Origin: Jiulongibacter sediminis | GTDB lineage: Bacteria; Bacteroidota; Bacteroidia; Cytophagales; Spirosomataceae | Assembly: GCF_001306455.1 (NCBI RefSeq) | Contig: NZ_LGTQ01000009.1 | Span: forward strand, 124,001 to 188,000 | DNA: 64,000 nt | Direction: 5' to 3' | Program-made: the position numbers and the translations under genes | Notes under the pieces: model-generated | What the model was told of the DNA's origin: nothing | The model's database searches: none | What the model saw: the letters and a program-made list of their open reading frames with translations, nothing else | Shown here: one piece after another, positions 50,680-58,554 of the stretch | How positions within the stretch are numbered: the first letter of the stretch is position 1 | How the letters are laid out: each line of letters starts with the position of its first letter

Positions 50680-51066
50680 CTAGTATTTGGTGCCACGACC
50701 CTGACCGCGTTTCTTTTTTCTTTTTGGTGGCTGAGCCGGTTCATCACCAAAAGTGACCAACTTTTGTTTTGGCTTCTTTTTTAGTCTCCAGTAGGGTACT
50801 TTTTTAGAGGTATCTTTCTCTTCGGTCCGAGGTTTTGACTCGCTCACTTTCAAAACGCGATCAATGACTTCTGAGCCGTTTAATGCCTCAATTGCATTAA
50901 GAGCTTCATCATCATTTGGCATTTTCACAAAACCATACCCTTTGCTTTGACGAAGTTTATGATCAAGTATAATTTGAACAGATTCGACAGCACCGTGAGC
51001 CTCAAAAATTTGAGTCAGCTCGGCCTCGGTTAGCTTAAAAGGAAGGTTGCTTACGTGTAAATCCAT
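50680..51066 (-). CDS. RRM-domain RNA-binding protein
   Basis: A 128-residue protein with one RNA recognition motif (residues 1-75): RNP2 DLHVSN and RNP1 KGYGFVKM (42-49), the aromatic residues for RNA stacking in place. The remaining 50 residues are a basic tail ending PPKRKKKRGQGRGTKY, likely to bind RNA non-specifically. Small single-RRM proteins like this occur in several copies in Bacteroidota and may act as RNA chaperones or post-transcriptional regulators, since the phylum lacks a general Hfq. Monocistronic. Confidence 0.93.
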   Translation of the reverse strand: MDLHVSNLPFKLTEAELTQIFEAHGAVESVQIILDHKLRQSKGYGFVKMPNDDEALNAIEALNGSEVIDRVLKVSESKPRTEEKDTSKKVPYWRLKKKPKQKLVTFGDEPAQPPKRKKKRGQGRGTKY

Positions 51067-51200
51067 TTCAAAATAATATATTTGAGTGTCAAAATAACAC
51101 TTATTAATTTTTAAGAGCTTATAAGCTGTTAATCAGGACAAAGATTTAACTTATTTGTCGATTAAACTAAATAAGTCCCTTTTTTCAACCCTTTACAATA

Positions 51201-52622
51201 ATGACAACTCAAAATCACAAATTATCAATCCTGGAGAAGGTGGGTTACAGCCTTGGAGATTTGGCGGCTAATCTTGTCTTTCAGACATTGGTTACTTATC
51301 TGGCTTACTTCTATACCGACATATATGGGCTTAAAACCGAGGATGCTACGCTGGTTACCCTTTTTGTAGGTTTATTTGCTGCTTTCGTTTTTAACCCGGT
51401 AATGGGGGCGATTGCCGACAGAACCAATACCCGTTGGGGTAAATTCAGACCATGGATTCTCTGGACGGCCGTACCGCTGGGAGTTGTGGCTCTATTGGCC
51501 TTTAGTACACCAGACTTTTCGTACAAAGGCAAGGTGATTTATGCCGTGGTGACTTACACGCTTTTATTGATGCTCTATGCGGCTAATAACTTGCCTTATT
51601 CGGCACTAAGTGGTGTTATCACGGGTGACATGAAAGAACGTAACAGTATGTCGGCCTATCGTTTTGTGGCGGTAATGTTTGCTCAGTTTTTTGTTCAGGT
51701 TTTCATGTATAACCTGATCTTAAGTGCCGGAGATGGTGATAAAGCAGTGGGCATTGAAAAGGTAATGACGGTATTGGCGATTATTGGGACCGTTATGCTG
51801 CTAATCACTTTCTTTACTACGAAAGAACGGGTGGTTCCTAAGCCCGAACAGAAGTCCAGCCTTCGAGAAGATCTGGGTGATTTATTTAGAAACATTCCCT
51901 GGATCATCATGTTGGTAGTGACTACTTTGATTTTTGTCACACTGGCTTTAAAAGGCGGATCATATGTTTATTATTTCGAGAATTATGTAGATCAGGGCGA
52001 GCTCGAAGCTTTTCTTAATCCGATGAAACCTTTCTTGCCCGTTTTTGAAAATGATACTGCACTTGGTCTTGGCGTTTTTAACGGTGGAGGTATTTTAATA
52101 GGTCTTATCGGGATCATGTGGTCTAAAACGCTTGCTGATAAATATGGGAAACGCAACGTATTCGGAGCCTCTCTTTTTGTTTCTACGCTGTTTATTATTT
52201 TCTTCTATTTCTACCCGCCACAGTCTATCGGTTGGATTTTCGGATCCCAGATTTTACACATGTTTTTCTATGGTATCAGTACGCCTATTCTTTGGACGAT
52301 GATTGCTGATGTGGCGGATTACTCTGAGTGGAAAACGAATAGAAGAGCCACAGCCATTATTTTCTCAGCCATGATGGTTGGTCTGAAAGGTGGCCTAAGT
52401 ATAGGGAGTGCCTTACTAACATGGATTTTGAATCTGTTCAATTATGTGCCAAAGTCTGAAGTTGGCCAAACAGCCGATACTATAAACGGCATAAAAATGT
52501 TAGTCAGTGTTTTTCCCGCAATACCGTTTTTAATTGCAGTAGGCCTATTATTCTTCTATGAAATTGGAAAGAAAATGGAACTGCAGATTGAATCAGAACT
52601 CAAAGAAAGAAGAATAGCATAA
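51201..52622 (+). CDS. GPH-family sugar:cation symporter (MelB type)
   Basis: A 473-residue major facilitator with 12 membrane segments of the glycoside-pentoside-hexuronide:cation symporter family. The N terminus LEKVGYSLGDLAANLVFQTL..YFYTDIYGL and the loop GAIADRTNTRWGKFRPWILW are characteristic, containing the Asp/Arg-rich cytoplasmic motif. It is 11 bases upstream of a GH43 gene without signal peptide, so it probably imports arabino- or xylo-oligosaccharides that are cut inside the cell. No regulator is adjacent. Confidence 0.92.
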   Translation: MTTQNHKLSILEKVGYSLGDLAANLVFQTLVTYLAYFYTDIYGLKTEDATLVTLFVGLFAAFVFNPVMGAIADRTNTRWGKFRPWILWTAVPLGVVALLAFSTPDFSYKGKVIYAVVTYTLLLMLYAANNLPYSALSGVITGDMKERNSMSAYRFVAVMFAQFFVQVFMYNLILSAGDGDKAVGIEKVMTVLAIIGTVMLLITFFTTKERVVPKPEQKSSLREDLGDLFRNIPWIIMLVVTTLIFVTLALKGGSYVYYFENYVDQGELEAFLNPMKPFLPVFENDTALGLGVFNGGGILIGLIGIMWSKTLADKYGKRNVFGASLFVSTLFIIFFYFYPPQSIGWIFGSQILHMFFYGISTPILWTMIADVADYSEWKTNRRATAIIFSAMMVGLKGGLSIGSALLTWILNLFNYVPKSEVGQTADTINGIKMLVSVFPAIPFLIAVGLLFFYEIGKKMELQIESELKERRIA

Positions 52623-52633
52623 AACCAAAAAGA

Positions 52634-53671
52634 ATGCCTGAAGATAGTATAGAACATATTGATTTTAAGGAGTTAAACGAAAAGGCTATTTCTCAGCCTT
52701 TAGTAACTAATATTTACACGGCGGACCCCTCGGCTCATGTTTTTGAGGGTAAAATCTATATTTATCCTTCACATGATATTGATGCCGGCGATGCTTTTGA
52801 TGATCTCGGAAGTCATTTCGCTATGGAAGATTACCATGTCATCTCTATGGACTCCGTGGATAGCCCGGTAGTAGATCATGGTGTGGCTTTGCATGTTGAT
52901 GACGTGCCGTGGGCTGAGAAGCAAATGTGGGCACCCGATGCCCATGAGAAAGACGGAAAGTATTACCTGTTTTTCCCGGCCAAGGCGTACGATGGCATTT
53001 TCAGGATTGGAGTTGCCATTGGTGATTCGCCTGTAGGACCATTCAAAGCTCAGCCCGAAGCGATAAAAGGAAGTTTTTCAATTGATCCCGCAGTTTATAA
53101 AGATGATGACGGCGAATACTACATGTATTTCGGTGGAATCTGGGGTGGGCAGTTACAACGCTGGAGAACAGGTGAGTTCAATGCCGGGCAGCCTGAGAGT
53201 CCGTTTGCCTTTATACCGGAAGATGATGAGCCTGCACTTTGTGCAAAAATTGCAAAACTAACTCCAGATTTATTGGAGTTTGCCGAAGAACCCAAAGATG
53301 TGGTAATCCTTGATGAAAACGGAGAGGCTTTGCTGGCCGGAGATACCGATCGAAGGTTTTTTGAGGCGGCTTGGGTGTACAAGCATAACGGCAAATACTA
53401 TTTTACCTATTCAACGGGTGATAGCCATTTTATTTGCTACGCCACCGGCGATTCTCCTTATGGGCCCTTTACTTATGGTGGTCGAATTTTGGAGCCAGTC
53501 GTGGGCTGGACTACCCACCACTCGGTTTGTCAGGTAGAGGGTAAGTGGTATTTATTCTATCACGATTCCTCTCTTTCGAAGGGAGTGACGCATTTGAGAT
53601 CTATCAAGGTTGCTGAAATTATACATAATGAGGATGGAAGCATTCAAACCCTGAAACCTTACGGAGACTAA
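52634..53671 (+). CDS. Cytoplasmic GH43 glycoside hydrolase (xylosidase/arabinofuranosidase type)
   Basis: A 345-residue five-bladed beta-propeller hydrolase of family GH43. The three catalytic acids are placed as expected: general base D31 in IYTADPSAHVF, pKa-modulating D151 in FSIDPAVYKDDD, and general acid E244 in FFEAAWVYKHNGKYY. There is no signal peptide, consistent with action on imported oligosaccharides brought by the upstream symporter. Subfamily specificity (beta-xylosidase or alpha-L-arabinofuranosidase) is not decided. A terminator follows immediately. Confidence 0.92.
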   Translation: MPEDSIEHIDFKELNEKAISQPLVTNIYTADPSAHVFEGKIYIYPSHDIDAGDAFDDLGSHFAMEDYHVISMDSVDSPVVDHGVALHVDDVPWAEKQMWAPDAHEKDGKYYLFFPAKAYDGIFRIGVAIGDSPVGPFKAQPEAIKGSFSIDPAVYKDDDGEYYMYFGGIWGGQLQRWRTGEFNAGQPESPFAFIPEDDEPALCAKIAKLTPDLLEFAEEPKDVVILDENGEALLAGDTDRRFFEAAWVYKHNGKYYFTYSTGDSHFICYATGDSPYGPFTYGGRILEPVVGWTTHHSVCQVEGKWYLFYHDSSLSKGVTHLRSIKVAEIIHNEDGSIQTLKPYGD

Positions 53672-53672
53672 T

Positions 53673-53696
53673 AAAAAGCACCTTCGGGTGCTTTTT
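53673..53696. terminator. Bidirectional terminator after GH43 and SRPBCC genes
   Basis: Perfect 10-bp stem AAAAAGCACC / GGTGCTTTTT with a stable TTCG tetraloop; A- and T-tracts on either side serve both convergent genes. The SRPBCC stop codon lies within its last bases. Confidence 0.9.
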
Positions 53697-54171
53697 AGTT
53701 AAAGATTTCTTTCAGTTTTTTCTCCCGATACTCAAAAATGCCCTGTAGTTGTTTTTTGATGAATAATGCATAGGCTATATCTCCCAAAAAGCCCAAGGGA
53801 ATCTTGAAGCTAACACGGTCTGTCATGAAAACACCCTTATCGTTTTCTTCAAAATGATGCTCGTGATGCCACATGCTGTAGGGGCCAAAACGCTGTTCAT
53901 CCACAAAGAATTTCTGTTCTTCGACGTGCGTAATTTCGGTAACCCAATTGGTACGGATGCCCGGCAAAATTCCCACGTTATAGCTGATGATTTGACCAGA
54001 AAATGCTTTTTCAAAGGGTTTTGAAGTGATTTTAAAACCCATGTGTGGCGGAGTGATTTCCTGAAGATTTTTAGGACTTGAAAAATAGCTCCAGGCCTCT
54101 TTCAAAGAAATTGGAAGTTGTGTCTCAGCCTCTAAAGTGTAAATTCCGGAATGCTTTCTAAACGTAATCAT
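53695..54171 (-). CDS. SRPBCC family protein
   Basis: A 158-residue START-like (SRPBCC) domain protein: LEAETQLPISLKEAWSYFSS-type N-terminal strand and helix, KNLQEITPPHMGFKITS, and MTDRVSFKIPLGFLGDIAYA. This subgroup is often annotated as cell-division-inhibitor-like, on weak grounds. It should bind a hydrophobic ligand in its cavity; ligand unknown. No signal peptide. Monocistronic, ending in the bidirectional terminator. Confidence 0.87.
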   Translation of the reverse strand: MITFRKHSGIYTLEAETQLPISLKEAWSYFSSPKNLQEITPPHMGFKITSKPFEKAFSGQIISYNVGILPGIRTNWVTEITHVEEQKFFVDEQRFGPYSMWHHEHHFEENDKGVFMTDRVSFKIPLGFLGDIAYALFIKKQLQGIFEYREKKLKEIFN

Positions 54172-54248
54172 TTAGTACAGATCTTTTATTTGTATGTATC
54201 AACATATAAATAATGCAGAAAGTTGGCCATTCAATGAAAGAATTTATT

Positions 54249-55616
54249 TCAACTCAGGGTTGGTATCTGTATTCCTGTGATTTTTCGGTAAAGATCAATG
54301 GCATAGAGGTCTGTCATGCCTGAAATAAAGTCAATTACAGAGAGGAGGTTTTGATACAAACCATTTTCAGGATTGAGGTCAAATTGCTCTGGAACTAGTC
54401 TAAGTAGCTTCTTCGATTTTGCTGTTTTGCGGTCTAAAACAGCACCTGTAAACTCTTTGAGTAAACCGCCAATAACGTGAAATCCGGCAATTTCAATCTC
54501 CACTACGGATTTATGATTGTAGATTTTTTTGATGGAAACCTCGTCAATTTTCTCAACCAGAGCCAGCGATTTTTCGTCAATGAGATCAATAAGGCTTTGG
54601 TTGAGCTCTCCATTGAGTAATTTTTCTTCATTCTCTATAAAAACGGCTGCACAGCGGTTGGTCAGTAGGTTAATCAGCATAGCTCTCAGCAATGAAAGCT
54701 TCTGTTTTTCGTCCTTGATATCCAACATTTGCTGCAAAATATACTCCTCGTTCTTTTCACCATCAAAAAATGGCAGCAAGAGTGATTTGACTTCCTCAAA
54801 ACTCAAAATGTTCAACCTGAAAGCATCTTCAAGGTCAATAATGCGATAACAAATGTCGTCGGCAGCTTCAACCAAAAACACAAAAGGGTGCCGGGCCAGC
54901 AGGTGTTTTTCCTGATCGAAAGTGATGAGTTGCAACTCATTCGCCATTTCATAAGCTACCTCCAGTTCTGCATCGAAATAGCCACTCTTTTTGGTACTTA
55001 TAAGGCCGGTTTTCTTGTTAAAACCATGAGTACTATCTACCGGATATTTGACGATAGAGGCCAGACTGGTGTAAGTAAGTTTAAGACCGCTTTTCTTGAA
55101 AAGCGTGCTCAAAATTCGGAAAGCATTTGCATTGCCCTCAAAGTTTTTGAGGTCGTTAAACTGGTTTTCTGATAATTCAACTTCCAGTTTTTGACTTAGA
55201 TTTTCCGGTAACTCTCTAAAGAAAGTTCGAATTGCGTCTTCACCTGAATGCCCGAAAGGTGGATTCCCTATATCGTGAGCAAGGCAGGCGGTTTGAACTA
55301 CATCCGATAGTTCAAAACGGTAAAAGTTAGTTGCCTGATCGTTGAATTCGTCTTTGTATTTTTCTGCCAGTTTTTCACCCACAAGCCTGCCGAGTGATCG
55401 ACCCACAGAGGCAACTTCAAGACTATGAGTCAGCCGGTTATGGACAAAAACTGCTCCTGGCAAAGGGAAAACCTGAGTTTTATTCTGAAGTCTCCTGAAC
55501 TGTGAAGAAAAAATTAGCCGGTCATAATCACGGAGGTATTCACCTCTGGTTTCGTCATTCAGTCCTTTATTGCTTGATCCGTAGCGTTTATTGGAGAAAA
55601 GGCTTTGCCAGTTCAT
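54249..55616 (-). CDS. dgt: Deoxyguanosinetriphosphate triphosphohydrolase (dGTPase)
   Basis: A 455-residue HD-domain dNTP triphosphohydrolase. It removes triphosphate from dGTP and related dNTPs, tuning nucleotide pools. Motifs: DYDRLIFSSQFRRLQNKTQV, the first HD histidine in VHNRLTHSLEVASVGRS, the HD pair in CLAHDIGNPPFGHSGEDAI, and a late D in EAADDICYRIIDLEDA. The frame opens at 55640, but a -7 box at 55638-55645 makes the ATG at 55616 the probable start. Confidence 0.94.
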   Translation of the reverse strand: MNWQSLFSNKRYGSSNKGLNDETRGEYLRDYDRLIFSSQFRRLQNKTQVFPLPGAVFVHNRLTHSLEVASVGRSLGRLVGEKLAEKYKDEFNDQATNFYRFELSDVVQTACLAHDIGNPPFGHSGEDAIRTFFRELPENLSQKLEVELSENQFNDLKNFEGNANAFRILSTLFKKSGLKLTYTSLASIVKYPVDSTHGFNKKTGLISTKKSGYFDAELEVAYEMANELQLITFDQEKHLLARHPFVFLVEAADDICYRIIDLEDAFRLNILSFEEVKSLLLPFFDGEKNEEYILQQMLDIKDEKQKLSLLRAMLINLLTNRCAAVFIENEEKLLNGELNQSLIDLIDEKSLALVEKIDEVSIKKIYNHKSVVEIEIAGFHVIGGLLKEFTGAVLDRKTAKSKKLLRLVPEQFDLNPENGLYQNLLSVIDFISGMTDLYAIDLYRKITGIQIPTLS

Positions 55617-55637
55617 TTCGTATAGTTTCGGTTTTTG

Positions 55638-55645
55638 CAAAAATA
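55638..55645 (-). promoter_or_regulatory. -7 promoter element TATTTTTG for dgt
   Basis: Full match to TAnnTTTG on the minus strand, 21 nt upstream of the ATG at 55616. Confidence 0.55.
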
Positions 55646-55719
55646 CCTTTTACCACCTCACCGAAAAAATAACAGATTGATTAAGAGTGAAGCTTTTTTA
55701 TCAAGCATTCAATCTTAGC

Positions 55720-57258
55720 TTAAATTTCTACAGCCACTTTATAGGTAGGATCTTCAAGGATGTTAACATCGATGATCTTCTCCGCATTTTTCAATAACTT
55801 TCTACAATCAGGACTCAGATGCTTCAAATGAAGTTCTTTTCCAGCTTTTTGGTAACGTTCTGTTATCTTATTCAGAGCCTCTATTCCCGACATATCATTG
55901 ATACGGCTTTCCTGAAAATCAATAATGACAGTATCAGGGTCTTCCTGAACGTCGAATTTCTCACTGAAAGCCTGTGTCGATCCAAAGAAAAGTGGTCCAA
56001 AAATTTCGTAGTGTTTGATGCCTTTGTCGTCAACATATTTCCTGGCTCTGATTCTTTTGGCGTTTTCCCAAGCAAAAACGAGGGCAGAGATGATGACACC
56101 AATCAGTACAGCCAATGCAAGGTTGTGTAGCAGTACGGTTATTCCGGCCACGAGAATACCCACCAGTATATCGTGATTTGGCATTTTTCCAATGACTTTA
56201 AAACTAGCCCATTCGAAAGTACCAATAGATACCATGATCATGAGTCCTGTAAGTGCGGCCATTGGCATTTGCTCAATGTATTCAGCTCCGAACATTACAA
56301 AAACCAGAAGCATAACAGAGGCCACAATTCCCGATAAACGAGCTCTGGCTCCTGAGGAAATATTAATAAGACTTTGACCAATCATAGCACAGCCGCCCAT
56401 ACCTGAGAAAAAGCCGGTTACTAAATTGGCTGCACCCTGTGCAATGGCTTCCTTATTGCTTCTTCCTCTGGTTTCGGTGATTTCATCAATTAAATTGAGC
56501 GTTAACAAACTCTCAATAAGTCCTACTCCCGCCACAATCAGGGCATAGGGAAAAATAATGTTCAGCGTTTCCAGATTAAAAGGAACGGAAGGAATATGAA
56601 ATGGAGGGAACCCTCCTTTAATAGGGCTGATATCACCTACGGTTTTTGTCTCAAGACCTAATCCCAGAACAATGGCTGTAGTAACTAAAATAGCGGTTAA
56701 AGAGGCTGGAACTACCTTGGTAATCTTGGGTAGACCCCAAATTATCAACATGGTCAGAAGTACCAGACCTAACATTATGTATAGTTGAGAACCCTGCATC
56801 CACTCTTGTACACCATTAGTATTTGTGATCTTAAAAGAGCCGAGCTGAGCCATAAAAATGACAATAGCCAGACCATTCACAAAACCAAACATAACAGGGT
56901 GAGGAACCAAACGAATGAACTTGCCAAGCTTAAAAAAACCGGCTGCCATTTGGATAATTCCGGCCAAAATTACTGCAGCAAAAATGTATTCAACACCATG
57001 ACTTTTTGCCAATGAAACTATAACAACAGCGACAGCACCAGTAGCTCCGGAAATCATTCCAGGTCTTCCTCCAAAAACGGAAGTGATCAGGCCCATCGAA
57101 AATGCGGCGTAAAGACCAGTTAATGGATGGAGCCCGGCAATAAGTGCAAAAGCAATGGCCTCTGGAATTAAGGCAAGGGCTACCGTTAAACCAGATAATA
57201 CCTCGTTTTTGTAGTTAACTTTTTGAGATAAATCAAAGAGCGAAAGTACTTGTTTCAT
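55720..57258 (-). CDS. SulP-family anion transporter with STAS domain
   Basis: A 512-residue SulP (SLC26) transporter with about 12-14 membrane segments and a C-terminal STAS domain (about residues 400-512, VIIDFQESRINDMSGIEALN). Motifs GLTVALALIPEAIAFALIAG, GLYAAFSMGLITSVFGGRPG and GGCAMIGQSLINISSGARAR are typical of the branch that includes the bicarbonate carrier BicA and sulfate carriers. The substrate is uncertain; bicarbonate would fit the dab operon but they are 49 kb apart. It is monocistronic and downstream of the tRNA-Gln, separated by that tRNA's terminator. Confidence 0.9.
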   Translation of the reverse strand: MKQVLSLFDLSQKVNYKNEVLSGLTVALALIPEAIAFALIAGLHPLTGLYAAFSMGLITSVFGGRPGMISGATGAVAVVIVSLAKSHGVEYIFAAVILAGIIQMAAGFFKLGKFIRLVPHPVMFGFVNGLAIVIFMAQLGSFKITNTNGVQEWMQGSQLYIMLGLVLLTMLIIWGLPKITKVVPASLTAILVTTAIVLGLGLETKTVGDISPIKGGFPPFHIPSVPFNLETLNIIFPYALIVAGVGLIESLLTLNLIDEITETRGRSNKEAIAQGAANLVTGFFSGMGGCAMIGQSLINISSGARARLSGIVASVMLLVFVMFGAEYIEQMPMAALTGLMIMVSIGTFEWASFKVIGKMPNHDILVGILVAGITVLLHNLALAVLIGVIISALVFAWENAKRIRARKYVDDKGIKHYEIFGPLFFGSTQAFSEKFDVQEDPDTVIIDFQESRINDMSGIEALNKITERYQKAGKELHLKHLSPDCRKLLKNAEKIIDVNILEDPTYKVAVEI

Positions 57259-57296
57259 TTATGACAATGCTTGTAATAATGCAATTAAATGGGCAT

Positions 57297-57338
57297 AAAA
57301 AGAAAAATCGCAACCGACTTTTGATCGATTGCGATTTT
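57297..57338 (-). terminator. Intrinsic terminator after tRNA-Gln
   Basis: Stem AAAATCGCAA / TTGCGATTTT with a 15-nt loop, followed by T-rich sequence (TTTTTCTTTT) on the minus strand, nine bases after the tRNA 3' end. Confidence 0.8.
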
Positions 57339-57346
57339 CAAGCTAG

Positions 57347-57417
57347 TTGGCCCGGAAGGACTCGAACCCTCAATAAAGGCACCAAAAACCTCTGTGTTAC
57401 CATTACACCACAGGCCA
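57347..57417 (-). tRNA. tRNA-Gln (anticodon UUG)
   Basis: A 71-nt cloverleaf read on the minus strand: acceptor stem TGGCCTG / CGGGCCA (7 bp, one G-T), D stem GTGT / ACAC, anticodon stem GAGGT / GCCTT with loop TTTTGGT giving anticodon TTG after the invariant T33, and T arm with GGTTCGAGTCC. The discriminator base is A. The 3' CCA is not encoded. A -7 promoter box (57435-57442) and a terminator (57297-57338) frame it as an independent transcription unit. Confidence 0.95.
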
Positions 57418-57434
57418 ATCCTGTTTTGTGGATG

Positions 57435-57442
57435 CAAAATTA
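57435..57442 (-). promoter_or_regulatory. -7 promoter element TAATTTTG for tRNA-Gln
   Basis: Full match to TAnnTTTG followed by GCATCC, 17 nt upstream of the mature tRNA 5' end. Confidence 0.6.
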
Positions 57443-57548
57443 GCAGGACTCTTTTGATTTGCAAACTATCAACTCAAAAAAATATTAGAGTCTGGTTGCA
57501 AGAATTTCGCTTAAAGTCCATTAGCGGATATTGGAAAAGTGCAAATGG

Positions 57549-58433
57549 TTAGATTCCAGCAACTTCTACCTCTGGTTCTATTTTATTCACAAGTCCCTGA
57601 AGAACTTTACCTGGTCCGCACTCGGTAAATGAACTTGCACCATCTGTTACCATTTTCTGTACAGATTGTGTCCATTTAACCGGGGCAGTTAACTGAGCGA
57701 TCAGGTTTTTCTTTATTTCATCAACCTCCGTTGAAGCGGAAGCTGTGGCATTTTGATAAATAGGGCAGCTTGGCTTGCTAAAGTTTGTATTCTCAATTGC
57801 TGAGGCCAGTTGCTCTCTGGCTGGTTCCATTAGTGGAGAGTGAAATGCTCCACCCACGGGGAGCTTTAGAGCTCTTTTTGCTCCGGCGTTTTTCATTCTT
57901 TCCACGGCCTCATCAATGGCTTTTTCTGATCCTGAAATAACCAATTGACCCGGGCAGTTATAATTTGCTGCCACAAGAACCTCACCCAATTCATCAGAAA
58001 TTTGTTTACAAATCTCTTCCACCTTTTCATCCTCCAATCTTAGCACAGCGGCCATGGTAGAAGGGTTGATTTCACAGGCCTTTTGCATGGCATCTGCTCT
58101 TTGAGCAACTAATTTTAAACCGTCTTCAAAAGATAGTGCACCCGAAACTACAAGAGCGGAGAATTCACCTAAAGAATGGCCTGCTACCATATCAGGATGA
58201 ATATTGTCCTGAACCATTGCCAGAATTACCGAATGAAGGAAAATGGCTGGTTGAGTAACATTAGTTTGTTGTAAATCTTCGGCAGAGCCCTCAAACATTA
58301 CTTTGGTAATATCAAAACCCAGAATTTCATTGGCTTTGTTAAAAAGTGCTTTGGCCTTTTCGGAAGATTCGTAAAGATCTTTACCCATTCCACTAAACTG
58401 TGCTCCCTGTCCGGGAAAAACATATGCTTTCAT
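57549..58433 (-). CDS. fabD: Malonyl-CoA:ACP transacylase
   Basis: A 294-residue FabD, full length. It loads malonyl groups onto acyl carrier protein for fatty-acid synthesis. Catalytic residues are visible: Q in FPGQGAQFSGM, nucleophile S87 in GHSLGEFSAL, R in VAQRADAMQ and H198 in GGAFHSPLM. The gene stands alone, away from fabH, fabG and acpP, as often in Bacteroidota. It is separated from the large fibre-like gene upstream by the hairpin at 58501-58530. Confidence 0.96.
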   Translation of the reverse strand: MKAYVFPGQGAQFSGMGKDLYESSEKAKALFNKANEILGFDITKVMFEGSAEDLQQTNVTQPAIFLHSVILAMVQDNIHPDMVAGHSLGEFSALVVSGALSFEDGLKLVAQRADAMQKACEINPSTMAAVLRLEDEKVEEICKQISDELGEVLVAANYNCPGQLVISGSEKAIDEAVERMKNAGAKRALKLPVGGAFHSPLMEPAREQLASAIENTNFSKPSCPIYQNATASASTEVDEIKKNLIAQLTAPVKWTQSVQKMVTDGASSFTECGPGKVLQGLVNKIEPEVEVAGI

Positions 58434-58500
58434 CGTTTTTCTTTATGATTCAGGCCGCAAGTTAGCGAGGCTAATTAATCTTTCACAGTTCCTGAAAGCA

Positions 58501-58530
58501 AAACATCTCAGCTGATGGGCTGAGATGTTT
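58501..58530. terminator. Hairpin terminator after the large fibre-like gene
   Basis: Perfect 12-bp stem AAACATCTCAGC / GCTGAGATGTTT with a six-base loop, followed on the minus strand by TTTTGCTTT. It lies 25 bases past the stop codon at 58555. Confidence 0.8.
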
Positions 58531-58554
58531 AGAACCGAATACGATTTGTAAATA